Assembly: GCA_964601355.1 (NCBI GenBank)
Contig: CAZRNB010000023.1
Location: 1-29,069 of the forward strand
From: CAZRNB01 sp964601355
Lineage (GTDB): Bacteria > Planctomycetota > Phycisphaerae > Sedimentisphaerales > Anaerobacaceae
DNA: 29,069 nucleotides
Direction of reading: 5' to 3'
The position numbers were made by a program, and so were the translations under genes. The notes below the pieces were generated by a model. It ran no database searches. It was not told the DNA's origin and saw only the letters and a list, made by a program, of their open reading frames with translations. This document shows, piece after piece, positions 14,931 through 23,728 of the stretch; position 1 is the stretch's first letter, and each line of letters starts with the position of its first letter.

Positions 14931-15878
14931 TCATTTTGTTAAGATGCAGACAATTCGGTGGTTACATACTTCTTCTAATACTGGAAACATAGTGCCAAGA
15001 TAAAAAACGTATCTGAAAAATTTCAGAAAGGGTTTTTCCCTTGACACACTTCCTACCGAGCCCAGGGGCAATCGAATATGCTGAATACCGGACCATGGGT
15101 TCTCCGATATTATTTTCCTAAATTTCGATAAAGTCGTGCCATTAATGCCAAGCAGCTTTTCCCAGTGCAACAAGGGTCGCCGTTCAAGACCCTTGTAGTC
15201 TCTATATACAGGGTTCTCATCCAGAATTTCCCAAAAAATGTCCATAATTCTGCCGGGGCTAAAAAACCAATGGACACATGGGGCATATGTAACAACCTTC
15301 AGATGATGAGCGAGCGGCTGATAGAAGGAAGGAAATACAGCCAACAACTTTCCACCAGAGCGCAAGACACGAAAACATTCACTCATAACACATGAGAGAT
15401 CCATCACATGCTCGAAAACATCAAACGAGATTATTGCATCAAAAGAATTTGAAGCAAAAGGCAGATGTTCCGCAAATGCCTTTACGAAACTAAAACCAGA
15501 ATGAACACCTTTGTTTTTGAAAAACAATTTACTTGTTTCAATCTGACTTTCGGTAGTATCTATTCCTGTAATCGACTTTAACTCATACAGTTCAAAGTAA
15601 GCCAGTGACGCTCCTCCATGATTTGATCCAACTTCAAGAACATCTTTTCCCCTCAAAATATCTCTCAAGTCAGTTTTGAAATATTCATCGAGCATGATCC
15701 TCTTGCTCTCTTTATAACGCGCCTTGGAAATCTCAAGCAGAGCATTCTGCCTCTCTGCCTCTGTGGCAGCATTTCGTGCAATAGCATAACCTTCCCATCG
15801 TGGATCAACTTTATCGATTTGGGAAAACAGATTCATATATATTTTTAAAATCGACTTCTTCATCATAATTATATACAA
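14931..15878 (-). CDS. Class I SAM-dependent methyltransferase
   Basis: 315 residues from TTG 15878, which has AGAAGA about 8 nt upstream; ATG 15866 or 15863 are alternatives without a clear ribosome-binding site. The SAM site is V-L-E-V-G-S-N-H-G-G-A-S, motif II G-I-D-T-T-E-S-Q, and the Methyltransf_11 hallmark S-F-D-A-I-I-S-F-D-V-F-E-H-V is followed by F-R-V-L-R-S-G-G-K. A long C-terminal region of about 130 residues with aromatic and hydrophobic stretches is typical of methyltransferases in O-antigen loci. The target is probably a sugar or glycan hydroxyl; not defined by sequence. Confidence 0.87.
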   Translation of the reverse strand: MYIIMMKKSILKIYMNLFSQIDKVDPRWEGYAIARNAATEAERQNALLEISKARYKESKRIMLDEYFKTDLRDILRGKDVLEVGSNHGGASLAYFELYELKSITGIDTTESQIETSKLFFKNKGVHSGFSFVKAFAEHLPFASNSFDAIISFDVFEHVMDLSCVMSECFRVLRSGGKLLAVFPSFYQPLAHHLKVVTYAPCVHWFFSPGRIMDIFWEILDENPVYRDYKGLERRPLLHWEKLLGINGTTLSKFRKIISENPWSGIQHIRLPLGSVGSVSREKPFLKFFRYVFYLGTMFPVLEEVCNHRIVCILTK

Positions 15879-15890
15879 AAACAGAATCTT

Positions 15891-16079
15891 CTACTTATAC
15901 TCATGCCTCTGACATATCCCATAACTTAATATGCCGATTTTCTCAATATATGCGTTTCCCGATTGATTTATAATGATATCTGAAATCTGCTTCACTCGCT
16001 TTCCTATAATATTGTTTTCTTTGACGGCTTTGATAGCATAATGAGGTGTGTTGAATGGAGCAATCAAATACTCAGAGAC
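15891..16079 (-). pseudogene. In-frame open segment downstream of the wzy stop, coding remnant
   Basis: After the Wzy stop the same frame stays open for 62 codons to TAG 15891. It reads like folded protein (A-P-F-N-T-P-H-Y-A-I-K-A-V, then I-I-N-Q-S-G-N-A-Y-I-E-K-I-G-I). There is no ATG near the start; a TTG lies a few codons in. It is probably the 3' end of a lost gene or a small independent protein, less likely a readthrough tail of Wzy. Function not recognised. Confidence 0.35.
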
Positions 16080-17294
16080 TCATAATGTAGGTACGCCATT
16101 GGAACGGAAAGATCTGTCCACCATTGCACTTATCGGGAAAAGTAGAAAGAAAGGATTATAAAATAGCGGTTGGCTGCTTAGGCTTAGTACCAATACTATA
16201 AAGACTAACGGCCTTTTTACTTGCAGCAGACGTTGTTTGTACATACAGTACATTATGATTCCCCCCCAGACTACTCCAGTGGAATAGAACACCGTCATTA
16301 TCGAATTCGTGCCGATCGCTTCCTTCTCAGAATCTCTAGGCTCGACAAAATACGAATTTTTAGACGTCATCCTTATGTGTTTCTGGGTACTGAAGCCAAT
16401 CCCCCAAGGGTACTCACAAACAAGGCCCAGAGCAGTACGTATATCATGCACTCTTATATCGAATGACCCCCTCCTTTGCCCGACAAACTTTTCCTTAAAA
16501 TTAAAGTAAGATAAGACAGACATACCTACCAGTAAAGGCACAATAGCCAGCAGAAGAAGTTCCCTCCTTAAAGATGTTAATTTATAATCATATCTTAGAA
16601 AAGTAAATACTTGAATTAGTAATATTATAAAACCCACAGTTGAAAAGGTGCTCACAACCATTATTAGTGCGAGTACTGCAATACGATAGTTTTTTCTAAT
16701 AAAAACATTTATGAAAAACAATATATTCATATAAATCTGACAAATGCCTGGCTCCCCGAATAGTCCCAGGTTTCTTTGTAAAGCAACGCCAAGTAAAGGC
16801 AAGTCTATTGTTTTGGACCCGCACTGAAAGATCAGGAAAGTATTGAGATTAGTGCCTAAGCGCGTAGTCGTTTGCGTAAATGGTGAACTAAAAATATTTA
16901 TGAAAATAAAATTTAATATTCCATGTGCTAAAAATAACAATAAAACACCGTTTAGAACGCCTATAAAGTCAACTCTCTTTACTATGAAATAATTCACTAT
17001 TAAAAAGGCTAATCCAAACTGAGTACCCCTAAATAAGATATAAACCATATCTTCATAGTTACGAGAAAGGATTGCTATATATACAAACAGTAACGACAAT
17101 ATTAGAAACGGCTGATACATGCTTCTGTCGATATATATCCGATCTCTGATGTACAATGCTAACAGCAAAAGTGTGTCAACACCAGCCAATATATATGGAC
17201 TAATTACGTGAACACCGCCACTCATAAAGACTGTCACAAATATTGCAGATTTAATCAATAAGTCATCTGCTGATGTTTTCAGTATTCTGTTCAT
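16080..17294 (-). CDS. wzy: Wzy-like O-antigen/exopolysaccharide polymerase
   Basis: 404 residues, about 10-11 predicted membrane helices with a large periplasmic-type loop in the C-terminal half. The loop contains R-V-H-D-I-R-T-A-L and W-G-I-G-F-S-T, followed by G-T-N-S-I-M, an arrangement usual for Wzy/O-antigen ligase-like proteins. N-terminal basic residues precede the first helix. It probably polymerises undecaprenyl-linked repeat units in the periplasm after Wzx export. Sequence motifs of this family are weak, so the call rests on topology, the G-x-G-x-S/T region and position among GT4, Wzx and methyltransferase genes. Codon use is AT-richer than some neighbours, as is common for wzy. 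No ligase is separately visible. Confidence 0.8.
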   Translation of the reverse strand: MNRILKTSADDLLIKSAIFVTVFMSGGVHVISPYILAGVDTLLLLALYIRDRIYIDRSMYQPFLILSLLFVYIAILSRNYEDMVYILFRGTQFGLAFLIVNYFIVKRVDFIGVLNGVLLLFLAHGILNFIFINIFSSPFTQTTTRLGTNLNTFLIFQCGSKTIDLPLLGVALQRNLGLFGEPGICQIYMNILFFINVFIRKNYRIAVLALIMVVSTFSTVGFIILLIQVFTFLRYDYKLTSLRRELLLLAIVPLLVGMSVLSYFNFKEKFVGQRRGSFDIRVHDIRTALGLVCEYPWGIGFSTQKHIRMTSKNSYFVEPRDSEKEAIGTNSIMTVFYSTGVVWGGIIMYCMYKQRLLQVKRPLVFIVLVLSLSSQPLFYNPFFLLFPISAMVDRSFRSNGVPTL

Positions 17295-17400
17295 CTCACC
17301 TATATGTCCCGTAGTAATAAGGTCAACTTTTTATGAATTCCCAATCAGGTTCGTTGATAGTTCCACTTGACGAGTGTGATAGCATCCTTTGATACGTCAC

Positions 17401-18516
17401 CTATTGCTGCTTGTATGTTTTCAAGAAAATATTCTCTAAATCGTCAGTCGTTTTGTCCCAGGTGAACTGTTTAATGTGGTTGTAACCGCTCTCTGCTATT
17501 CGTTTCCGTTCTTCTTCATCTCGGAGGAATCTAATTATATTTTGACCCAGCACTTCCGGTTCCTTAGGTGGTGAAACTAAAGCAGTTTTTCCCGGCACCG
17601 TGTAGTCTGGTACACCTCCTACATTCGTAGTAACTACAGCGGCTCCACAAGCCATCGCCTCCATAGGAGGATTCCCGAATCCTTCATGGTGGCTTGGAAA
17701 GACAAAGATATCCAGCGAATTGTATAATTCTCGCAACTTATCCTTATAAGGCAGTCTGTGAAATTCAATATCGTCTATATTCTCTACAATTTTCATATCG
17801 TTGCGTGTGGGTGTCTCACCGAATAAGACCAATTGGATGCTGGGATACTCTTTCTTTGCCATCACGAAAGCCTCGAGTCCATCCTGCATACCTTTCCACT
17901 TAGAATGTCTGTAAAGGATTCCCACTCGCTTGGGACTGTGACATTTAAAACCGTCTCTGTCCTTGTAAAACAGATTAAAATTCACACCATTTGGCAAAGG
18001 CCCAAGAACAGAGCAACCACCTTTCTTTTCAATAATATCCTTCAGCCAAGTAGAAGTAACAATTTTACGAAGAGGGAGTGTATAGGTTTTATTAACTAAA
18101 TCTACCGGTCCACACCAAGTTTCATAATGTCGGGGAAAATAGAACTTCTCACCTTTGTCTCGATTATAGTTGTTGACATAGTAAGCAGTTGCCCACAATG
18201 TAGCTACTATAACATCTCCCTTGGGAATCCATCGCTCCGCAATTGTTGGTACCCTTATTAGAGTTGCTTTTAAATCGAACCAGTTTGGCTGCTTGGCACG
18301 CGTAAGGTTTCTAACAGTTGCCAAAGCGATATATGCCAGTTTTTTTAAACTATACCACTTATATATCCTGTTCCTGTTTGCTCCCGACCACATTGGTACC
18401 AAGGGATGTACTATTGAAACATCATGCCCTCTACCTTGCAACCGATTTGTCAATTCAAATGTGGATCTTACACCCCCGCAGATCGGAATTGCTGGCAATA
18501 TAAATGTGATTCTCAT
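17401..18516 (-). CDS. GT4 family glycosyltransferase
   Basis: 371 residues from ATG 18516, chosen because GGAAACC lies just upstream and the product begins M-R-I-T-F-I-L-P; a longer start at 18552 has no ribosome-binding site. The GT-B N-domain has G-G-V-R-S-T-F-E-L. The C-domain has R-H-S-K-W-K-G-M-Q-D-G, V-F-P-S-H-H-E-G-F-G-N-P-P-M-E (the E-x7-E retaining motif) and A-M-A-C-G-A-A-V-V-T-T. It is a cytoplasmic retaining transferase using an NDP-sugar. It sits between another GT4 gene and wzy, consistent with building the repeat unit. Sugar specificity cannot be read. Confidence 0.9.
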   Translation of the reverse strand: MRITFILPAIPICGGVRSTFELTNRLQGRGHDVSIVHPLVPMWSGANRNRIYKWYSLKKLAYIALATVRNLTRAKQPNWFDLKATLIRVPTIAERWIPKGDVIVATLWATAYYVNNYNRDKGEKFYFPRHYETWCGPVDLVNKTYTLPLRKIVTSTWLKDIIEKKGGCSVLGPLPNGVNFNLFYKDRDGFKCHSPKRVGILYRHSKWKGMQDGLEAFVMAKKEYPSIQLVLFGETPTRNDMKIVENIDDIEFHRLPYKDKLRELYNSLDIFVFPSHHEGFGNPPMEAMACGAAVVTTNVGGVPDYTVPGKTALVSPPKEPEVLGQNIIRFLRDEEERKRIAESGYNHIKQFTWDKTTDDLENIFLKTYKQQ

Positions 18517-18589
18517 GCTGGTTTCCTTTTCTTTATTATTTGGCTTATTCAATTTGTTAACGTCGTAATTAGATTCAACAAAGACACAC

Positions 18590-19756
18590 TCAACCTACCC
18601 CATCAAGCAAATCCTGGTAAATCTGTACTAACCGGTCATTAAGTTTGTCGATGTCAAAATTCTTCTCCACGTGTGCTCGACCGCTATGCCCCATCTTCTC
18701 ACAAATCTCAGGGTGCTCAATGATGTATATTAGTCTTTCTACTAACGCATCCACATCTTTTTCAGGAACGAGAAAACCAGATTTACCATTTTGAATAATT
18801 TGAGGTATGTCACAGTGATTGAATGCCACTGTTGGCATTCCTGTTGCTGACATCTCTGTCAATATGACTGGAAAACCTCCTTCAGCATCCCCATCAGATG
18901 CATGAATACTTGGAGCAACAAGAATATGATGGTCATAAGCAATTCTCAACAGCTCGTTGTGGGGAATGTAGCCGGTAATTGTCACTGCATCAGCAACTTG
19001 GTGTTTCTCAATCGAATTCAAGATTTTTCGTTTTTCATCTGTCAAGGTCCCCTTGTTATCTGAGTCACCGACAATCGTTAAAGTAACTTCAACTCTGGTT
19101 TTTGACCTAACTCGTTTTAAGGCTTCAATAGCGTAAGGTATCCCTTTCTTTTCCACAAACCGACCACAAACTAACAAACGAATTTCACCATTTGCATTTC
19201 TTGGACGAAACTCATATCTATCAAGTTTTATACCAATATGATGGATAATAATCTTCTCCTGGGGACACCCTAACTCGATAAGCTTTTTGCGCATAGCGGG
19301 ACCTTCTACAAGAAACAAGCGGCCTTGTTTGAAAAGTTTTTTGTATCTATTGTGCCAACATGGTTGTTTCTGTGGAAATTGATATGCGTCGGCTCCATAA
19401 AAACTTGTTATCAGCGGGATGTTGAGCCATTTGGCAAAAGGCAAAACGTTCCATCCGCATGGCCCAAAGTGTGCATGTATTAAATTAGGACGATCCTTCA
19501 AAAACCAGAGCAGAAATTGCGGACACCAGCCGAAAAGCTTATTCCAGGCTCGGTTAAAAAACTGGGGGAAATAATTTAGATCGTCACGTATACACCTTAA
19601 ATTATCAAAAGGAAAACTATGCTGATTCTTTCGGTCAATGGCATAAAATTTAGTTGAAATACCGCTCAAGCCTGTAACCTGGTTGTAGATCCAGTTTTGT
19701 GTCATCGCCCCCCAAGAAGAGCTATAGTGAATAACCTTTATGGGTTTCTGAATCAT
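18590..19756 (-). CDS. GT4 family glycosyltransferase, WcaL/AmsK-like
   Basis: 388 residues. N-domain H-A-H-F-G-P-C-G and T-S-F-Y-G-A-D-A; C-domain C-G-R-F-V-E-K-K-G and the D-G-D-A-E-G-G-F-P-V-I-L-T-E-M stretch containing E-x7-E, which resembles WcaL/AmsK-type colanic acid or amylovoran transferases. The two GT4 genes are only 73 bp apart. It should transfer a hexose to the lipid-linked intermediate at the inner membrane face. The 154-bp spacer before it contains only short frames. Confidence 0.9.
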   Translation of the reverse strand: MIQKPIKVIHYSSSWGAMTQNWIYNQVTGLSGISTKFYAIDRKNQHSFPFDNLRCIRDDLNYFPQFFNRAWNKLFGWCPQFLLWFLKDRPNLIHAHFGPCGWNVLPFAKWLNIPLITSFYGADAYQFPQKQPCWHNRYKKLFKQGRLFLVEGPAMRKKLIELGCPQEKIIIHHIGIKLDRYEFRPRNANGEIRLLVCGRFVEKKGIPYAIEALKRVRSKTRVEVTLTIVGDSDNKGTLTDEKRKILNSIEKHQVADAVTITGYIPHNELLRIAYDHHILVAPSIHASDGDAEGGFPVILTEMSATGMPTVAFNHCDIPQIIQNGKSGFLVPEKDVDALVERLIYIIEHPEICEKMGHSGRAHVEKNFDIDKLNDRLVQIYQDLLDGVG

Positions 19757-19910
19757 CTGAGGCTTTCATTACATTTCTATTGTTAAAGAACTCTCTAAGC
19801 AAGATAACGACTGCATCAACCAAATCCGTCCATATATTCACGGCTCTGGTATTGGTTAGTTATTTGAATATGTAGGCTATCTTCGTGGCTTTCCATTCTG
19901 GGACCGCGAA

Positions 19911-21419
19911 TCATGATTCTCCTAACAAGCTATCTGCTGAGCGCAATGGTTTTAAATGACGTAATAATTGGAAGACTTCGCGGTATATCATTCTATCAAA
20001 TATAAACAGAAGACCTGTGTAACTCGCTACCCCAAGAGCAACGGTCGATATCAGCGTAATCCAATTAGCTGTCCCTAGAGTATCCTGCAGAAGAAAGCGT
20101 AGCGCGAATACAATTCCTCCCATACCTATTGTTGCTGAAGAGATTGAGTCGAACTGCCTGACGAAATGGCTGAATTTCAAATCTATTAGTTTAAAAGGAA
20201 TAGCAAGAGATGGATATGCTAATAAGAACGTAACAATAGCGTAAGCGATAGCTACTCCTTCCACATCCCAGCGAAGTCCTATGACGAAACCAAAGGCAGT
20301 TAAGATAGTAAAGATAATTCCTACTTTAAACTGAATGTCAGTACGCCCCTGAGACCAATAGATGTTTCCATTTAGGGTCCCTATGGATTGTAGCAAGGCC
20401 GCTAAAGCAAGAATTTGAACCATAAAAATAGACCTCTCCCATTGGGGCCCAAAAATCACTCTAATGAATTGCGGAGCAATTACCAGAAGGCCTATCATTA
20501 ATGGGAAAGTTATAGCCGCGATATAACGGGTAGCTTTCATGTAGGCGTAACGTACCTTGGTCTTATCATCTTGAATAATAGAAAGACTAGGGAACATAAC
20601 ACGCCCAACGACATGTGAAAGATTGGCCAAAGGAAAAAGCAGCAACTGATAGGCTAAATTATAGAAACCCAAAGGAGATGCACCCAAGAACTTTGCAATA
20701 AGGAGGTTATCAAGATTACGACTAAAATAGTTTACAAAACTAAAACCCGTGAGATTCAAACCAAAACCCAGAAGCTCTTTAGCCCGTTGCCATCGAAACA
20801 AGAATTTCGGCTTCCAACTGGAAAAAGCCCAGAGAAGAATCACTATTACAAAGCTGGAAACGACTTGTTGCCAAACAAGACTCCATACTCCCAATCCAGA
20901 AAAAGCTAGAACAACAGCTGCTGTCCCCGAGATTGCCACTCCTAATATCTCGACAATAACCAGGAGTCTGAACTTCAGTTCTCTCGTAAATAGAGCGGTT
21001 TGGACGATGCCGAAAGAAGAGATGAGAAAAGTTGAAGCTAATACGACGACAATGGATATCAATCGACTTTCATTATAAAAATGGGCAATTGCTGGAGCTA
21101 AGGCTGCTAATATTACTGCTAAAATAAGTCCCGTTAATACATTTATCCAGAAAATCGAGGACAGATGTTCTTCTGTGAGCCGTTTACGCTGTATTAATGC
21201 CGCACTTAGTCCAAAATCACAGAATATCCTCGCAAAGTTAGTAAAGATAACCACCATGGCAAGTAGCCCAAAATCATTTGGTGTAATCAATCTGGCTAGA
21301 ATGGCAGTAATACCAAGCTGGAATAATAAGCGAATAACCTGCGATATTCCAGACCAGCCGATACCTCCAACGGTTTTCGTTGTTAGAGCATGTTTTTTTT
21401 CAGCATAAGTATCTTTCAT
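19911..21419 (-). CDS. wzx: Wzx-like flippase, MOP/polysaccharide transporter family
   Basis: 502 residues with about 12-14 predicted membrane helices and the family's N-terminal pattern (W-S-G-I-S-Q-V, A-R-L-I-T-P-N-D-F-G-L-L-A-M). It matches the WzxC/TuaB-like branch of lipopolysaccharide/exopolysaccharide translocases. Its job is to flip the undecaprenyl-linked repeat unit across the inner membrane before polymerisation. Starts 6 bp after the preceding methyltransferase stop, so the two are probably translationally linked. Ends in an acidic-basic cytoplasmic tail. Confidence 0.93.
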   Translation of the reverse strand: MKDTYAEKKHALTTKTVGGIGWSGISQVIRLLFQLGITAILARLITPNDFGLLAMVVIFTNFARIFCDFGLSAALIQRKRLTEEHLSSIFWINVLTGLILAVILAALAPAIAHFYNESRLISIVVVLASTFLISSFGIVQTALFTRELKFRLLVIVEILGVAISGTAAVVLAFSGLGVWSLVWQQVVSSFVIVILLWAFSSWKPKFLFRWQRAKELLGFGLNLTGFSFVNYFSRNLDNLLIAKFLGASPLGFYNLAYQLLLFPLANLSHVVGRVMFPSLSIIQDDKTKVRYAYMKATRYIAAITFPLMIGLLVIAPQFIRVIFGPQWERSIFMVQILALAALLQSIGTLNGNIYWSQGRTDIQFKVGIIFTILTAFGFVIGLRWDVEGVAIAYAIVTFLLAYPSLAIPFKLIDLKFSHFVRQFDSISSATIGMGGIVFALRFLLQDTLGTANWITLISTVALGVASYTGLLFIFDRMIYREVFQLLRHLKPLRSADSLLGES

Positions 21420-21425
21420 TTCACG

Positions 21426-22181
21426 TTAGATAGTAATCCACCTTAAAAAAGAATAAAAAGGCTCTTTTATATTTAGCTCTTTGTTAGAACAGATAAACAC
21501 ATATCTATAGGAATGTCCTCCCCAATCTTTTGTCGTACCTATCAATTTGATATCTTTGTATATCGTATTCTTTCGTAATAAGGAATATATGTATGCAAGA
21601 TGATTTATCTTTCTTGTTTTTATCGCGGACTTTCCCACGTTGCACCCTAATTCAAAAAACAAAGTATCTACATGCCTTGAAATCTCCAATAGAACTCTTT
21701 TCCCATATTCTAATTTACTATTCCCCTCACAGATCCACTGAAAGACATTCAACATGAAAGCATAATCATATTTTTCCTTATCCAGGAATCTGAAAGATAT
21801 TGGACTGTTAATGAAATTGATATTCGAAATCTCATAGATTTTGCAGAGTTCTTGGCAAAGTTCGACGTACCGAGTCATAGGCTCTACGGCGTCTACTATG
21901 GCACCTTTCTCCGCGGCTGCAAAAGAAAAAAAACCTGCGTTTGACCCGATATCAAGTACTCTCTTGTTGGATAAATCCGTATCGATATATCTGAATATCA
22001 TGTTGGATTTTTTATAGAACTTTTCTCTGCTTCGGCTTGACCTAATATCTTTAAATTCTTTAAAGTAAATCGGGTGGTACAACGGCGCATTTGATTCAAT
22101 CGGATTGTTTGTCAAATCTGCTTGTACTGATTCTATCAGTTTCTTTTTTTCTGTATTCATACATTCGCCCGAAGTATTCAT
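21426..22181 (-). CDS. Class I SAM-dependent methyltransferase (CmoB-like fold)
   Basis: 251 residues, or 244 from the internal ATG 22160; neither start has a good ribosome-binding site. SAM motif V-L-D-I-G-S-N-A-G-F-F-S, acidic motif V-E-P-M, and a late D-W-G-G-H-S-Y-R segment. The closest generic match is the methyltransferase family that includes CmoB-like enzymes. The reading frame overlaps the preceding ParB-like gene by up to 86 bp, suggesting coupled expression and perhaps a shared pathway. Target unknown. Confidence 0.83.
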   Translation of the reverse strand: MNTSGECMNTEKKKLIESVQADLTNNPIESNAPLYHPIYFKEFKDIRSSRSREKFYKKSNMIFRYIDTDLSNKRVLDIGSNAGFFSFAAAEKGAIVDAVEPMTRYVELCQELCKIYEISNINFINSPISFRFLDKEKYDYAFMLNVFQWICEGNSKLEYGKRVLLEISRHVDTLFFELGCNVGKSAIKTRKINHLAYIYSLLRKNTIYKDIKLIGTTKDWGGHSYRYVFICSNKELNIKEPFYSFLRWITI

Positions 22182-22815
22182 TGTGTTTTCTGAAATCTTT
22201 ATGGTTTCTTATCTTTTCGAATATCCATCTTGTATAGGTATCAAAAAGAAGATTCTGAATTATATGAAATGTTACATTTCCGTAATTGAAGTAGTGTGCC
22301 ATTACAAGAGAGTGCTTGCCATCAGCGACCATGTACGTATTTTCGTAAATTAAACACGCCTTTATTGAGAAGGTCGCACCGTTCGACATGGCGTTTAACC
22401 TTTCCTGATACTTGTTTCTTAGATATTCTTGCGATATCCTAATTCTTTTTCTAAAGTCTAAAGTCCCATTGCAGCATCTTTTAACGTACTCGCAATTTTC
22501 TAAAGGTAAATTAGTGTCTAAACGTTTGATTAGATCGTAATGCGGTGATTCGCCAATATGTTTGCCTATTAAGGTGTATTGGTCTTTTAGAAAATCATAC
22601 GGCAAAACTATCTGGCCAATTTCTAGATCCGTCGTGCTATGAATGACAACGTCGTTAAACCAATCCGAATTGGCGAGCTGATTTATGGGTTTAATTCCTA
22701 CTTTTGTTCTAACAAGCATTGTGCAGCAACTTTTCCTAAATAATCTATCTAAAAGCCGCGAAATCATTGGTTGTTTATAACACACTGACATATCGCTATC
22801 CCAAATAATACGCAC
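22096..22815 (-). CDS. ParB/sulfiredoxin-like protein of unknown function
   Basis: 239 residues from GTG 22815, or 231 from ATG 22791 just after the preceding stop. The most telling segment is V-A-D-G-K-H-S-L-V-M-A-H-Y, which resembles the D-G-x-H-R motif of ParB N-terminal/sulfiredoxin-like nucleotide-binding folds; Ser replaces the usual Arg. A Cys pair (C-C) occurs both early and midway. There are no membrane helices. ParB-like domains occur now and then in glycan loci next to methyltransferases; their role there is not established. The overlap with the next methyltransferase hints at a joint function. Not homologous to a recognised transferase. Confidence 0.6.
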   Translation of the reverse strand: MRIIWDSDMSVCYKQPMISRLLDRLFRKSCCTMLVRTKVGIKPINQLANSDWFNDVVIHSTTDLEIGQIVLPYDFLKDQYTLIGKHIGESPHYDLIKRLDTNLPLENCEYVKRCCNGTLDFRKRIRISQEYLRNKYQERLNAMSNGATFSIKACLIYENTYMVADGKHSLVMAHYFNYGNVTFHIIQNLLFDTYTRWIFEKIRNHKDFRKHNEYFGRMYEYRKKETDRISTSRFDKQSD

Positions 22816-23125
22816 GTCTTTTAACGAAAATGCTTACCATGAATAACCCTAGAAATGATCTGATGTAATGGCAGAAATCAAATTCGCCGTCTTCAGCAGG
22901 AATCTTGTATGCTGTGCCAAAACGATCAACTTTTGATTTGTCATGCAACGTATCTTGATGGTCAACGCCGATATGTTCAGCCACGTATGGCTTTACCATT
23001 TCCGCATAAGGTTTTTCACCACAGCCAATGTCAAGGAGCTTGCCTTTGACGTATGTTTTAAGTTTCTCAGGAAAGTATTTATCATGTACCTTGTGCACCA
23101 GCCAGTTCTTGGATAACATCCTCAT
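22796..23125 (-). pseudogene. Truncated SAM-dependent methyltransferase (5' fragment)
   Basis: 109 codons. It starts like a complete methyltransferase: L-L-D-I-G-C-G-E-K-P-Y as SAM motif I, G-V-D-H as motif II, and A-E-D-G-E-F-D at motif III. After E-F-D the expected core (the E-H-L and V-L-R-P-G-G regions) is missing; instead about 25 unrelated residues run to a stop, directly before the ParB-like gene. This is a deletion or recombination joint near 22870. It overlaps the acyltransferase by 44 bp. Lacking half the fold, it is unlikely to work as an enzyme. Confidence 0.8.
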
Positions 23126-23711
23126 CTCTTTTCTTTATAAATTTTGCAGGAATTCCTGCCCAAACTTCTTTCGGTGGAATATCTGACAAAACAAGGCTTC
23201 CAGCCCCCACAACTGCACCATTACCAATACTAACTCCAATATTAACTATCACTCCACTGTATAACTGAGCATCATCACCAATAATTACCTTTTTAAAATG
23301 CATTTTTTCATTTTTTTGTCCAATTAATCTAGCATCATATGAGAGCCTATTTGAAAAAATCATTACATTAGGACCAAAACCAGACCTTTTGCCAATTTCA
23401 ATTCCCCCTGCTCCATAAAAAATACAATAGGGACTTATTATTGAATCATCACCTATTTTTATGTATCCTTCATGATTACACCATTCCATCCCGCCACAGT
23501 GCAAAATAGTTCCCTTTTGGATTTGAACGTTCTTACCAACTATTAGTCGATCTGGACTTTTAATTTGTACATCTTCTTCAATTTTTAAGGTTGGATTCTT
23601 TTTGATTAAGCTATAAAACTTGTAAGCTTTTCTGACACCGTTGTGTGAATGATGTAAATAAAATTTTATGAATCTTAAATCAAAAGATTTCAATAGACCG
23701 CTAATTTTCAT
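23082..23711 (-). CDS. Left-handed beta-helix (hexapeptide) acyltransferase
   Basis: 209 residues. Hexapeptide repeats from about residue 45 (V-G-K-N-V-Q-I, I-G-D-D-S-I-I, I-G-K-R-S-G-F-G, I-G-D-D-A-Q-L, I-G-N-G-A-V-V-G-A-G-S) and the W-A-G-I-P-A-K-F-I tail. GGAGGG precedes ATG 23711. It probably acetylates a sugar OH or amino group using acetyl-CoA, in the cytoplasm. Following DegT and FemAB genes it fits N- or O-acylation of an amino sugar (WbbJ/WeeI-like). The reaction itself is inferred. Confidence 0.9.
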   Translation of the reverse strand: MKISGLLKSFDLRFIKFYLHHSHNGVRKAYKFYSLIKKNPTLKIEEDVQIKSPDRLIVGKNVQIQKGTILHCGGMEWCNHEGYIKIGDDSIISPYCIFYGAGGIEIGKRSGFGPNVMIFSNRLSYDARLIGQKNEKMHFKKVIIGDDAQLYSGVIVNIGVSIGNGAVVGAGSLVLSDIPPKEVWAGIPAKFIKKRDEDVIQELAGAQGT

Positions 23712-23728
23712 GATCTAATACCCTCCAT

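Noticed and set aside
19757..19910. Two short frames between Wzx and the GT4 gene, one starting in an ATGA overlap
   Set aside because: Only about 32 and 39 codons, no recognisable motifs, and no clear ribosome-binding sites.
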